Assembly (NCBI RefSeq): GCF_029338295.1
Contig: NZ_CP119791.1
Span: 2,790,001-2,854,000 of the forward strand
Reading direction: 5' to 3'
Length of the DNA stretch: 64,000 bases
Source of the DNA: Haladaptatus sp. QDMS2
Lineage (GTDB): Archaea > Halobacteriota > Halobacteria > Halobacteriales > Halococcaceae
Shown: piece by piece, positions 33,383 through 41,891 of the stretch
How positions within the stretch are numbered: position 1 is the first letter of the stretch
How the letters are laid out: each line of letters starts with the position of its first letter
Translations under genes and position numbers: made by a program
The notes under the pieces: generated by a model
What the model saw: the letters and a program-made list of their open reading frames with translations, nothing else
Told to the model about the DNA's origin: nothing
The model's database searches: none

Positions 33383-34798
33383 ATGGGTAGCGTAGACCGC
33401 GCGAGTCTCGCCCTCTTTGGCTCTCGCATCCTCTCGCAACTGCTCGGGTTCGTGAGCGTCATCTACTTTGCCCAGCAGATTGGCGCAGAGGGACTCGGTG
33501 TCTACTTCACCTTCGTTACTGTCGTGAGCGTGACGGGTGTCTTCTCTAAGTTCGGATTGCCAGGTGCCGTGGTCAAGCGAATGAACCAGGCGACGAACGC
33601 CCACGACCGCGGCAAGTACCTGTCTGGCTCCTTCGTCTTGCTCACCGTCCCGTTCGTCATTACGGGTGGGTTGTTGTTGCTGTTCGGTCCGCATCTCACC
33701 GATTACGTCGGTCTCGCGGCGGCCGCCCCGCTCGCCGTCGCCGGCGTCGCCATGGCGGTGAGTTCGAACCTGCTTAGCTCCGCACTCAGGGGGGAAAACC
33801 GCGTGGCGACGACCGCGGTTCTCGAACTCCTCGACCAAGTAAGCCGCCTCACGATTAGCGTGGGATTGCTGTTGGCAGGGTGGGGCGTCCTGGCGCTCGT
33901 CCTCGGGCGTATCCTCGGAAACGTCATCAAGGGCATCGCCTCCTACGTCGTCCTGGAGACCTCCTTCTCGATTCCGACGCTCGAGACGCTCACGAGTCTC
34001 TTCGACTTCTCTAAGTACACCGTCGGGATGAACGTGAGTTCACTCGCATACAACTGGGCCGACACCCTCGTCCTCGCCGCCTTCGCCACCAAGGCAGCGG
34101 TCGGTATCTACGAAACAGTCTGGATGGTGAGTGCAGTCACGCTCCTCGCCGCGCAGGTAATCGGTATCTCACTTGCCCCGTCGATGACGCGGTGGCACGA
34201 GGCTGGCCAACTCTACCGCGTCGAACGCGGGTTCACACAGGGGCTCTCGTTCGCGCTCATCCTCGTCTTCCCAGCCCTCATCGGCGCATACCTCATCGGT
34301 GACTCGCTGCTTCAGACGCTGTACGGGTACAGCGCGGGAACCACCATCCTCCTCATCCTCCTCACCGGACAGATCTCTGAGGGGGTAAAGAACATCACGC
34401 AGAACACGCTGTTCGGTATCGACCAGCCAGAACACGTCTTCTGGACCAACATCCTCACGCTCGGGGCGAACGTCGTCCTCAACCTAATCCTCGTCCCGCC
34501 GTTCGGGATGCTTGGCGCAGCCGCCGCAACGTTCACGACCGCGACCGTTGCTGCCGTCTCACAGGTCTATTACCTTCGCCAGTACATCGAACTCCGCGTC
34601 GACCACACGACGCTCGTGTGGCAAGCTGGCGGTGCGATTGTGATGGGGGTCGTCGTCGCCGCGCTGACCGGCGTCTTCCCACTCGGAACCGAACTCGGCC
34701 TGTTCGCCCTCGTCGGGATTGGTGGGCTCGTGTACGGTGGCGTCATCCTGACCAACGACACGATGCGAGAACGACTTCTCGGAGCTGGCCCGTTCTGA
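33383..34798 (+). CDS. Lipid-linked glycan flippase (Wzx/MATE-type)
   Basis: A 471-residue membrane protein with about 14 predicted helices and the polysaccharide-export start pattern ASLALFGSRILSQLLGFVSV, similar to Wzx and the archaeal AglR group. It would move lipid-linked oligosaccharide across the membrane. It is the first rightward gene of the cluster flippase, sulfatase, methyltransferase fusion, dehydrogenase. Distinguishing a flippase for N-glycans from one for secreted polysaccharide is not possible from sequence. Confidence 0.88.
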   Translation: MGSVDRASLALFGSRILSQLLGFVSVIYFAQQIGAEGLGVYFTFVTVVSVTGVFSKFGLPGAVVKRMNQATNAHDRGKYLSGSFVLLTVPFVITGGLLLLFGPHLTDYVGLAAAAPLAVAGVAMAVSSNLLSSALRGENRVATTAVLELLDQVSRLTISVGLLLAGWGVLALVLGRILGNVIKGIASYVVLETSFSIPTLETLTSLFDFSKYTVGMNVSSLAYNWADTLVLAAFATKAAVGIYETVWMVSAVTLLAAQVIGISLAPSMTRWHEAGQLYRVERGFTQGLSFALILVFPALIGAYLIGDSLLQTLYGYSAGTTILLILLTGQISEGVKNITQNTLFGIDQPEHVFWTNILTLGANVVLNLILVPPFGMLGAAAATFTTATVAAVSQVYYLRQYIELRVDHTTLVWQAGGAIVMGVVVAALTGVFPLGTELGLFALVGIGGLVYGGVILTNDTMRERLLGAGPF

Positions 34799-34810
34799 CC
34801 TGCCAGAGTG

Positions 34811-34820
34811 CTTATACGAG
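34811..34820 (+). promoter_or_regulatory. TATA-like element before the sulfatase gene
   Basis: CTTATACGAG is centred 32 bases before the ATG at 34847 and would allow a promoter inside the cluster with a very short leader. Confidence 0.45.
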
Positions 34821-34846
34821 TCGCCCCCTTTTCGCTGAGTAGCTGA

Positions 34847-36253
34847 ATGACACGAAACGTCGTCCTGCTCTGTCTCGACACCGTCAGAAAGGACTTTTTC
34901 GACCGCTTTGCCACGCGGCTCAGAGACCGGGCAGACGTCACCTTCGAGCAGTGTCGGGCGGCGAGTTGCTGGAGCGTCCCGAGTCACGCGAGCATGGTTA
35001 CGGGCGAACTGCCATCTGAACACGGAATCCACGCGAAGAACCCGCGACTCGACGCGCTCACCGACCGCGAAACCATTCGCGACGACCTTCCAGACCACCG
35101 ATTTCTGGGCGTGAGTTCGAACATCTACGCCGGGTCGAACTATGGATTCGACGTCATCTTCGACGAATTCGTGGACATCGCCCGCGACCACCGCTATCCC
35201 GACGCCCTCGACGCCTCTACGTTCATCTCAGAGGAAACAGACTCGGGACTGTCACGATATTCCGCTATCCTTCGCGCCTGTCTTTCTCACCCCGAGACGG
35301 GAAAGAGTTTCGTGAACACAATCGCTGCGCAACTCCAACATCTCTCTCGCAACGGCCCGCTCGCTTCCTTCCCCGCATTCTTCGACGACGGGGCCGTGTC
35401 CGCTCGACGGGCGGCACTCGACCTCGTCGCGCGCACCGACGACCCCTATTTTCTGTTCGTGAACTTCATGGAGGGTCACGAACCGCACCGCGATACGTGG
35501 CAGTACGACCGCGACAGCTACGACGTGCCAACTGGCTGGTCGTCTCGCCCACTCCAGACGTGGGATGCCGTCGACCCCTCGACCGAAATCGACCAGCAAC
35601 TCGGCTGGTATCGCGACCTCTACGGCGCGTCGATTTCCTACCTCGACGAAGCGGTCGACGAGTTCGTCACCGACCTGCTCGCGGCCACAGACCGTGAGAC
35701 GACCGTTGTCATCACCGCAGACCACGGCGAGAATCTCGCCCGCCCTGAAGACGACGGCCACCTCGGACACACCACGAGTCTCACCGAGGGCGTGTTGCAC
35801 GTCCCACTGCTCGTCATCAACCCGCCAGACGGCTACGACCCCGCCGAGACGGACTACGTCTCCCATCGCGAACTCCGTCGCCTCCTCGCGGGCCTCGCGA
35901 ACGGCGAGACGCCCGACGTGACCGCAGACCGCATCCCGGCGGAGGTGCTCGCCATGACGCCCGGAAACGACCCTCTTCGGGAGACCGACCCCGAGTACTG
36001 GACCCGGCGTATCCGCTGCGTCTACGACGGCGAGACGAAGTACGAGTGGGACAGCCTCGGGACACAGCGTGCGGTGAAACTCGACCACACCAATCCGTGT
36101 TGGCAGGCTGCGCGTACCGACACAACGGTGCCTTCGTGGGCGACAGCCGAGTTCGGAACCTCGCTCGACGCCGTTTCCGTGGTCGAGAGGGAACCGACAA
36201 ACCAGATGGACGACGCCGTCCTCGACCGACTCGAAGACCTCGGCTACCGCTGA
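34847..36253 (+). CDS. Sulfatase-superfamily hydrolase or transferase
   Basis: A 468-residue alkaline-phosphatase-fold protein. Metal ligands are LLCLDTVRKDFF (residue about 10) and VVITADHGENL (about 292). At the nucleophile position the motif is CWSVPSHASM (residues 41-50), with Ser43 in place of the Cys that becomes formylglycine in classical sulfatases (CxPSR). Such Ser/Thr forms are frequent among phosphodiesterases and phosphotransferases of surface glycans, so it may transfer or remove phosphate rather than sulfate. No signal peptide is seen. Confidence 0.8.
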   Translation: MTRNVVLLCLDTVRKDFFDRFATRLRDRADVTFEQCRAASCWSVPSHASMVTGELPSEHGIHAKNPRLDALTDRETIRDDLPDHRFLGVSSNIYAGSNYGFDVIFDEFVDIARDHRYPDALDASTFISEETDSGLSRYSAILRACLSHPETGKSFVNTIAAQLQHLSRNGPLASFPAFFDDGAVSARRAALDLVARTDDPYFLFVNFMEGHEPHRDTWQYDRDSYDVPTGWSSRPLQTWDAVDPSTEIDQQLGWYRDLYGASISYLDEAVDEFVTDLLAATDRETTVVITADHGENLARPEDDGHLGHTTSLTEGVLHVPLLVINPPDGYDPAETDYVSHRELRRLLAGLANGETPDVTADRIPAEVLAMTPGNDPLRETDPEYWTRRIRCVYDGETKYEWDSLGTQRAVKLDHTNPCWQAARTDTTVPSWATAEFGTSLDAVSVVEREPTNQMDDAVLDRLEDLGYR

Positions 36254-36343
36254 CCCGTCGTCAATTTATTGCGCGATTCTGGTGACGGTTTGAAGTAGTA
36301 TCGGCCGTGACACTTACGGTTCGCGACGCCACTGTCGAAACGA

Positions 36344-38146
36344 ATGCGAGACAAAGTCCTCCAGCGGTGGGTCAAGCAACCGCCGGCGAGTCCGGAAATC
36401 CAGTATCTCAGGGATGCAGAGCGACTGAACGCGTGGGAGCAACTCGGTGAGCGAACGCGAGTGCTCGATATCGCCTCCGAGTCGAACGTCACCGCCGGAT
36501 TGCAAGCAGAGGAAGTCGCCCGCGTGGACTTTTCAGCCGACGCCATCGACCACGCCCGAGACATCCTCGGCGAGAAGGTCGGCCAGTACGAAGTGGCGGA
36601 CCCCGAAAAACCGGACCTCCCGTTCCCGGACAATCACTTCGACGCGGCCGTGTCGATTGGCCCGTACGACTGGAAATTCCTCGATATCGACCACCTCACC
36701 GCAGAGGTCAATCGAGTGCTCGAACCAGACGGGCTCTTTTCGTTCTCTGTGCCGACGCCGCGCTCTCCGTACGCCACACGTGGGCGCAATCGGTTTCGCT
36801 ACTACGAACCAGAAGAGGCACTCGACATCATCGCGCCGGACTGGCAACTCGTCGACTATGACCTCGTGTTCCAGTATCCAGACCGCATCCACCGCATCGT
36901 GAAGTCGCTCCCGAACACGATGCAAGAACCGTTCGTGGACTTTTCGTGGCGCGTCACGGAGGAACTCACCGAACGTGACCGGTGGAACGAGGCAGCCTAT
37001 CTCGTCCTCGGGGCAAAACCGATGGAGTACGACGACTCGCTCGACACTGCCCTCGAGTGCCTGTTCCGGCCGGCCGAGGAGAACGGTTTCTGGGACGAAC
37101 ACGAGTCGAAGTTCATCCGTGGGCTCGACTACTCCATCGACACCGGCGAACACGCCGTAAGCGACCCGTCCGACCTCTCGTGGACGCGTGACGACACCAT
37201 CCAGTGGCGCTACGCACCGTTCGCCCTCATGGGGTCGATGCAGTGGCGCGTCTCGGAACTCGGCACCGACCAATTCGACGAGCAACTCCGCGACGAACTC
37301 GCCTACTTCGAGGACAAACTCGCAGACGACCCGGGCCGAATCGGAATGCCGAGTTACGGCATCGGCCCACTCATCCTGAGTTACGCGCTCGCCGACTCGG
37401 TGTTCGAGGAGGACTATACCGAGATGGCGCGCACTCTGTTCGAGTACTCTCGCGAGGCGTTCGACTTCTCCCACGCAGAGGACAGTCTGCTCGCCTACGG
37501 ATGGTCGTACCTCTACGAGCAGACGGGCGACGAAGACGTGCTCGCAGCAATCGAAGACGCGCTCTGGAAAATCAACGAACGCCTCGACCCACCGTCGGGA
37601 ACGTTCCAGTTCGAAAACGGCACGACGCGCCGCCACCAGAACCAGATGTACACCATCTGGGGGATGGCTCGCGCCATCGAGGTGACCGGGAAGACGGGCT
37701 ACCTCGACAGCCTCGAACTCGTCCTCGACCACACCATCGACGAGCGCATGCAGGCCGACGGCGCGTTCATCTGGGAAGACGTGAGCCAGCCGATTCGCGG
37801 TTGGACGGAGTTCGTCATCGACTTTTTCGACCGGCGGCCGCCACATTGGGATTTCCTCTACGAATGCCACCAGACGTTCTTCGTGAACGCCGTCTCCCAC
37901 TACTACGCCGCCGGCGGCGAGACCGACTACGACCGCGAGGTCGGCCAGGCGATGGCGTGGATTTTCGGCGACAACGTTCACGGTGAGGACCTCGTCGAAC
38001 TGAGCGGTCTCGGCGTCCCATTGCGGTTCATGACCCGAGACGGCCGGATGGACGTGCCCGACCAGATGTACAAGGGCGCCTACGAGGTCGGTTCCTACGT
38101 CATGGCGCTCACCAACCTCCTCGACGGAGACGGCCAGTTCAAATGA
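36344..38146 (+). CDS. Methyltransferase-like domain fused to an alpha-barrel domain
   Basis: A 600-residue soluble protein. Residues 35-170 resemble a class I methyltransferase (RVLDIASESNVTAGL, then LPFPDNHFDAAVSIGPYD and VNRVLEPDGLFSFSVP), but motif I lacks the usual GxGxG, so SAM binding is uncertain. Residues 225-595 are helical repeats with paired aromatics (LLAYGWSYLYEQTG, NQMYTIWGMARAIEVTGKTG, AFIWEDVSQPIRGW), resembling the (alpha/alpha)6 toroid of some glycoside hydrolases and epimerases. It overlaps the dehydrogenase gene by ATGA and lies in a glycan cluster, which suggests glycan modification. Confidence 0.65.
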   Translation: MRDKVLQRWVKQPPASPEIQYLRDAERLNAWEQLGERTRVLDIASESNVTAGLQAEEVARVDFSADAIDHARDILGEKVGQYEVADPEKPDLPFPDNHFDAAVSIGPYDWKFLDIDHLTAEVNRVLEPDGLFSFSVPTPRSPYATRGRNRFRYYEPEEALDIIAPDWQLVDYDLVFQYPDRIHRIVKSLPNTMQEPFVDFSWRVTEELTERDRWNEAAYLVLGAKPMEYDDSLDTALECLFRPAEENGFWDEHESKFIRGLDYSIDTGEHAVSDPSDLSWTRDDTIQWRYAPFALMGSMQWRVSELGTDQFDEQLRDELAYFEDKLADDPGRIGMPSYGIGPLILSYALADSVFEEDYTEMARTLFEYSREAFDFSHAEDSLLAYGWSYLYEQTGDEDVLAAIEDALWKINERLDPPSGTFQFENGTTRRHQNQMYTIWGMARAIEVTGKTGYLDSLELVLDHTIDERMQADGAFIWEDVSQPIRGWTEFVIDFFDRRPPHWDFLYECHQTFFVNAVSHYYAAGGETDYDREVGQAMAWIFGDNVHGEDLVELSGLGVPLRFMTRDGRMDVPDQMYKGAYEVGSYVMALTNLLDGDGQFK

Positions 38147-39414
38147 GCCAGCAAGCGGTGGCCACCGAACAGCAAGTCTGCGTCCTCGGCCTCGGTCACG
38201 TCGGCCTTCCGACGGCGCTGCTCGCGGCGAACTCACACGACGTGATTGGTGTCGATATCGACCAAGACCACGTCGACGCGCTCAACGCAGGCGACCTGCC
38301 AATCGAGGAACCGGGGATGGACGACCTGTTCGACCGGGTCAACGGCCAGTTCGCCGCCCAAACGACGGTTCCCGACGCAGACATCTACGTCATCGTCACG
38401 CCGACGCCCGTCCGTACGGAGAGCGGCATCGCAGACATGAGTTACATCCGGGCGGCCGCAGAGATGCTCGTCCCGACGCTGGATGCGGGGGACCTCGTCA
38501 TCCTCGAATCGACGGTTCCACCAGGAACGACAGAGCGCCTCATCGCGCCGATTCTCGAAGAGAGCGGCCTCTCAGTCGGCGACTTCCACCTCGCCTATTG
38601 CCCGGAACGGGCGAGTCCGGGCGACACGCTCACCGAAATCACACAGAACAACCGTGTCGTCGGTGGCGTCGACGAGTCGTCGGTCGCCCACGCCGTCGCC
38701 TTTTACGAGTCGTTCGTCGAGGGGGCTATTCGAACCACGACGCCCCGAACCGCCGAGTTTGTAAAACTCATGGAGAACACGTTCCGCGACGTGAACATCG
38801 CCCTCGCGAACGAGTTCGCGCTCATCGCAGAGGAGTTCGAGCTCGACGTCCACGAAGCGACGAGTCTCGCAAACGAGCATCCGCGGGTGAACGTCCACCA
38901 CCCTGGCCCGGGCGTCGGCGGTCACTGTATCCCAGTGGACCCGCAGTTCCTCTCTCAGCATGCGACCCACGATCGCCTCATCTCGCTCGCTCGCGAGGTG
39001 AACAACTCGATGGCGGGCCACGTCATCCGCACGATTCGAAGCGCGCTCTGCGACGACCGCAAGGCCACGATTACGCTGTTTGGCGTGGCCTACAAGGCAG
39101 ACGTCGAAGACACGCGAAAGACACCAGCCAACCAGCTAGTCGAACTCATGGAGAGCCTCGGTTACGAGGTACGAGTTTACGACCCGTTCGTCACAGAATT
39201 CGCGGTCGACCCAGAGTCACTCGACTCGGCAGTCAACGGGAGTGACTGCATCGTCGTGGTCACCGACCACAGCGAGTTTGCGACGCTCGACCCAGAATCG
39301 TTCGCCTCGAAAATGGCGACGAAAACCGTCGTGGATACCCGTGACGTTATCGACCGAAAACGCTGGCAACAGGCCGGCTTCAGCGTCTCCGTGCTCGGTG
39401 ACGGGACGGTCTGA
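38143..39414 (+). CDS. wecC: UDP-N-acetyl-D-mannosamine dehydrogenase (nucleotide-sugar dehydrogenase)
   Basis: Oxidises C6 of a UDP-hexose twice with NAD+ to give the uronate. The 423-residue protein has the Rossmann start VCVLGLGHVGLPTALLA, the ESTVPPGTTE strand, the CPERASPGDTLTE region and the catalytic Cys in GPGVGGHCIPVDP (about residue 260). The best fit is UDP-ManNAc to UDP-ManNAcA because an epimerase (WecB) gene lies 1.3 kb downstream; UDP-glucose dehydrogenases are close relatives. Its start overlaps the upstream fusion gene by ATGA. Confidence 0.88.
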   Translation: MSQQAVATEQQVCVLGLGHVGLPTALLAANSHDVIGVDIDQDHVDALNAGDLPIEEPGMDDLFDRVNGQFAAQTTVPDADIYVIVTPTPVRTESGIADMSYIRAAAEMLVPTLDAGDLVILESTVPPGTTERLIAPILEESGLSVGDFHLAYCPERASPGDTLTEITQNNRVVGGVDESSVAHAVAFYESFVEGAIRTTTPRTAEFVKLMENTFRDVNIALANEFALIAEEFELDVHEATSLANEHPRVNVHHPGPGVGGHCIPVDPQFLSQHATHDRLISLAREVNNSMAGHVIRTIRSALCDDRKATITLFGVAYKADVEDTRKTPANQLVELMESLGYEVRVYDPFVTEFAVDPESLDSAVNGSDCIVVVTDHSEFATLDPESFASKMATKTVVDTRDVIDRKRWQQAGFSVSVLGDGTV

Positions 39415-40650
39415 TTACTCGCTCTCGACGAGCGACTCGTACATCGCCACGAGTTTCTGGCCGTCGTGCTCCCAGTTGTAGCGGTCTTCGACTGCCTGTC
39501 GACCATTTTCCCCCAGTTGGGCGGCTGTCTCTGGGTTCGTCGCGAGGTCGATTGCTGCCTCGGCGAGGTCGGTTTCGTTTTCTGGTTCGATTACGTGGCC
39601 AACGTCGGTGTCTGTCACCACCCGGGAGAGCGGCGGGAGGTCGGTGACGATGACTGGCTTGCACATTGCCATGTACTGGAAGAGTTTGTGTGGGATGGTG
39701 GTGTTCGTGTGGGGCGTCGAGACGTGCGGAACCAGACACACATCGCTCGCCGCCATGTAGGCGGGGAATTCGTCGAAGTCGACCCAACCAGCGAACGTCA
39801 CGTGGGCTTCGACGCCGTACTCACTCGCGAGGTCGCGCAGTTGCCGTTCGTACGGTTCGGACCCTGCGCCGACGAGTAGGAGGCGCGCGTTCGGTACCTC
39901 GGCGACGATGTCGGCCATCGCTTTCACGGCCGTCGTCAATCCCCGATGCGTCCCGAACGTGCCGACGTAACTGATGACGAAGTCGTCTTCGTAGCCTGCA
40001 ACCGGGTCAGCTTCACCAGTAAATCGGTCCAGGTTCACCGTGTTCGAGACGACGGTGGACCGAAACGGCGAGAGGGCACAGTCGTGGTGGTAGTGCGTCG
40101 CCGCCTCTTCGGTGACGGTCACGACTCGGTCTGCGGCCTTCACACAGCGACGTTCGATGCGCTTGTAGCGCGAGACGGGCTTGAGCGCCCAGTGGATGGC
40201 GAATTCGGGGTCGTCGAGCACGGTGGCGAGTGAGTGCGGTTCGCGCCACAGTCTGATTGCCTCCGGATAGTTCTCGTGGAGGTCTGCGACGACGGGGATG
40301 CCGGTGCGTTCACCGACCACGACTCCCTCGCGGACGAGCGGGAGGTCGTGGACGTGGATGGCGTCTGCGTCTGTTTCCTCGACCAGTGCTTCGAGCTCGC
40401 GCACCCAGAGTGGATGGACGTTCGCGAGCAAGTTTACGGCCGCACTCGACAGACGTCGGGTCTTTTCGCGGATTGATTCTTCTTCGATTCGGACGACGTG
40501 CATGCCATCGAGGTGTTCTCGCGTCGGCGCATCGAGACTCCCTCGACAGAGCAACGAGACGGTGTGCCCTGCTGTGCGGAGCGACTTGACCTCTTTCTCG
40601 ATACGCACGTCTGGTGGGTACGTGTGCGCGAGAACCATGCAGATGTGCAT
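39415..40650 (-). CDS. Glycosyltransferase family 4 (second paralog)
   Basis: A 411-residue GT-B enzyme clearly paralogous to the gene at 32010-33233: MHICMVLAHTYPPDVR at the start, AIHVHDLPLVREG, VVADLHENYPEAIRLW, then FVISYVGTFGTHRGLTT and CLVPHVSTPHTNTTIPHKLF. The different N-terminal acceptor lobe suggests a different acceptor. It converges with wecC without a gap. Upstream, a TTATACC string lies about 33 bases before the ATG. Confidence 0.9.
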   Translation of the reverse strand: MHICMVLAHTYPPDVRIEKEVKSLRTAGHTVSLLCRGSLDAPTREHLDGMHVVRIEEESIREKTRRLSSAAVNLLANVHPLWVRELEALVEETDADAIHVHDLPLVREGVVVGERTGIPVVADLHENYPEAIRLWREPHSLATVLDDPEFAIHWALKPVSRYKRIERRCVKAADRVVTVTEEAATHYHHDCALSPFRSTVVSNTVNLDRFTGEADPVAGYEDDFVISYVGTFGTHRGLTTAVKAMADIVAEVPNARLLLVGAGSEPYERQLRDLASEYGVEAHVTFAGWVDFDEFPAYMAASDVCLVPHVSTPHTNTTIPHKLFQYMAMCKPVIVTDLPPLSRVVTDTDVGHVIEPENETDLAEAAIDLATNPETAAQLGENGRQAVEDRYNWEHDGQKLVAMYESLVESE

Positions 40651-40688
40651 TGGGGAGTTGTCTCTCTGTTTTTCTCGGTGTGGTATAA

Positions 40689-41807
40689 CTATCTCGGCGA
40701 AGCGGACGCGCTTAGCGCCGAACAGATGTGGGCGACGATTTGCTCACCTGCCGTGCCATCGCCGTAGATGTCAGTGTGTCCCTGCATCGACGCTCTCGTC
40801 GCCGCGTCGCTGAAGACTGCGCTCAGCCGCGGACGGACTTCAGCGGGAGTCAGCAGTTCGTTCACGCCTGCTTCGACGGTTTCTGGGCGTTCGGTGTTTG
40901 GCCGGACGGTGAGACACGGCACTTCGAGAATCGAGGCTTCTTCCTGAACGCCACCGGAGTCGGTGACGACGACGCGGGCGTTCGAGAGGAGTTTGAGAAA
41001 GTCGAGGTAGTCGAGTGGTTCGATGACCGTGAGCGACCGCTTTGGACCCTCGTCCCACGCCTCGATTTTCTCTGCGACGCGTGGATGGGCCGGGAGCAGG
41101 ACAGGAAAGTCCACACCGTCGAGCGCGTCGAGGATGGTCCGGAGGCGCGCTTCAGTATCGGTGTTTCGCGGTCGGTGAATCGTGGCGACGGCGTAGGGTT
41201 CTTCGAGGTCGAGGTCGTCGAAAATTGTCGATTCACGGGCGGCGATTTGCACGTTGTTCTGGCAGGCATCGACTACTGTGTTCCCGGTCACGAACACGCC
41301 TTCGTCGATGCCTTCTGCGTGCAGATTGTCACGCGCCGTCGCTGTAGGTGCGAACAGCAGGTCGGAAACGTCATCTGCAATCTCGCGGTTTACCTCCTCT
41401 GGCATCTCCTGGTCGTCGCTTCGAATCCCCGCTTCGATGTGGGCGAAAAGCGGCTTGCGCTTGCTCGCCGCGAGCGCAGCGGCGAGAACGGCGTTCGTGT
41501 CTCCCTGTGCGAGGACGACGTCGGGTTCGTATGCGTCGATGAGAGCGTCAATCTCGGTGAGTCCGGTTGCTGTCTGGTCGGCGTGTCCACCGCTACCCAC
41601 ACCCAGATTCTCGGCTGGCTGCGGAAGGCCGAGGTTCTCGAAGAATACAGCACTCAACTCTGCGTCGTAATGCTGGTTTGTGTGGCAAACGGTCAGCGCT
41701 ACTGCGTCGTTTTCCTCGGCTGCCCGAATGACCGGGGCCATCTTGATGATTTCAGGACGAGTACCGACGACGAAGAGGAATTGCCATCGGGGAGGGGTTT
41801 CTGTCAC
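40689..41807 (-). CDS. wecB: UDP-N-acetylglucosamine 2-epimerase
   Basis: Interconverts UDP-GlcNAc and UDP-ManNAc. The 372-residue protein has FLFVVGTRPEIIKMAPV at the start, CHTNQHYDAELS, HIEAGIRSDDQEMPEEVNR, TIHRPRN and VTDSGGVQEEASILEVPCL, all diagnostic. The start codon is GTG (41807-41805), with AGATAACT 27 bases upstream supporting a leaderless GTG start. With wecC it would supply UDP-ManNAcA to the glycosyltransferases of this cluster. Confidence 0.93.
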   Translation of the reverse strand: MTETPPRWQFLFVVGTRPEIIKMAPVIRAAEENDAVALTVCHTNQHYDAELSAVFFENLGLPQPAENLGVGSGGHADQTATGLTEIDALIDAYEPDVVLAQGDTNAVLAAALAASKRKPLFAHIEAGIRSDDQEMPEEVNREIADDVSDLLFAPTATARDNLHAEGIDEGVFVTGNTVVDACQNNVQIAARESTIFDDLDLEEPYAVATIHRPRNTDTEARLRTILDALDGVDFPVLLPAHPRVAEKIEAWDEGPKRSLTVIEPLDYLDFLKLLSNARVVVTDSGGVQEEASILEVPCLTVRPNTERPETVEAGVNELLTPAEVRPRLSAVFSDAATRASMQGHTDIYGDGTAGEQIVAHICSALSASASPR

Positions 41808-41830
41808 TACTCGTCCATGCTTGACGACCG

Positions 41831-41838
41831 AGTTATCT
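41831..41838 (-). promoter_or_regulatory. TATA box of wecB
   Basis: AGATAACT on the minus strand is centred 27 bases before the GTG at 41807 and supports that start and a leaderless message. Confidence 0.5.
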
Positions 41839-41891
41839 GTTTTGGCTGACGTATCGTCGAACCGCCACCTCGAAAAAAGCGAAGTGCTGTC

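Noticed and set aside
36533-38236. 567-codon frame opposite the methyltransferase fusion
   Set aside because: Val/Glu/Arg-rich antisense frame, no motif, no promoter.
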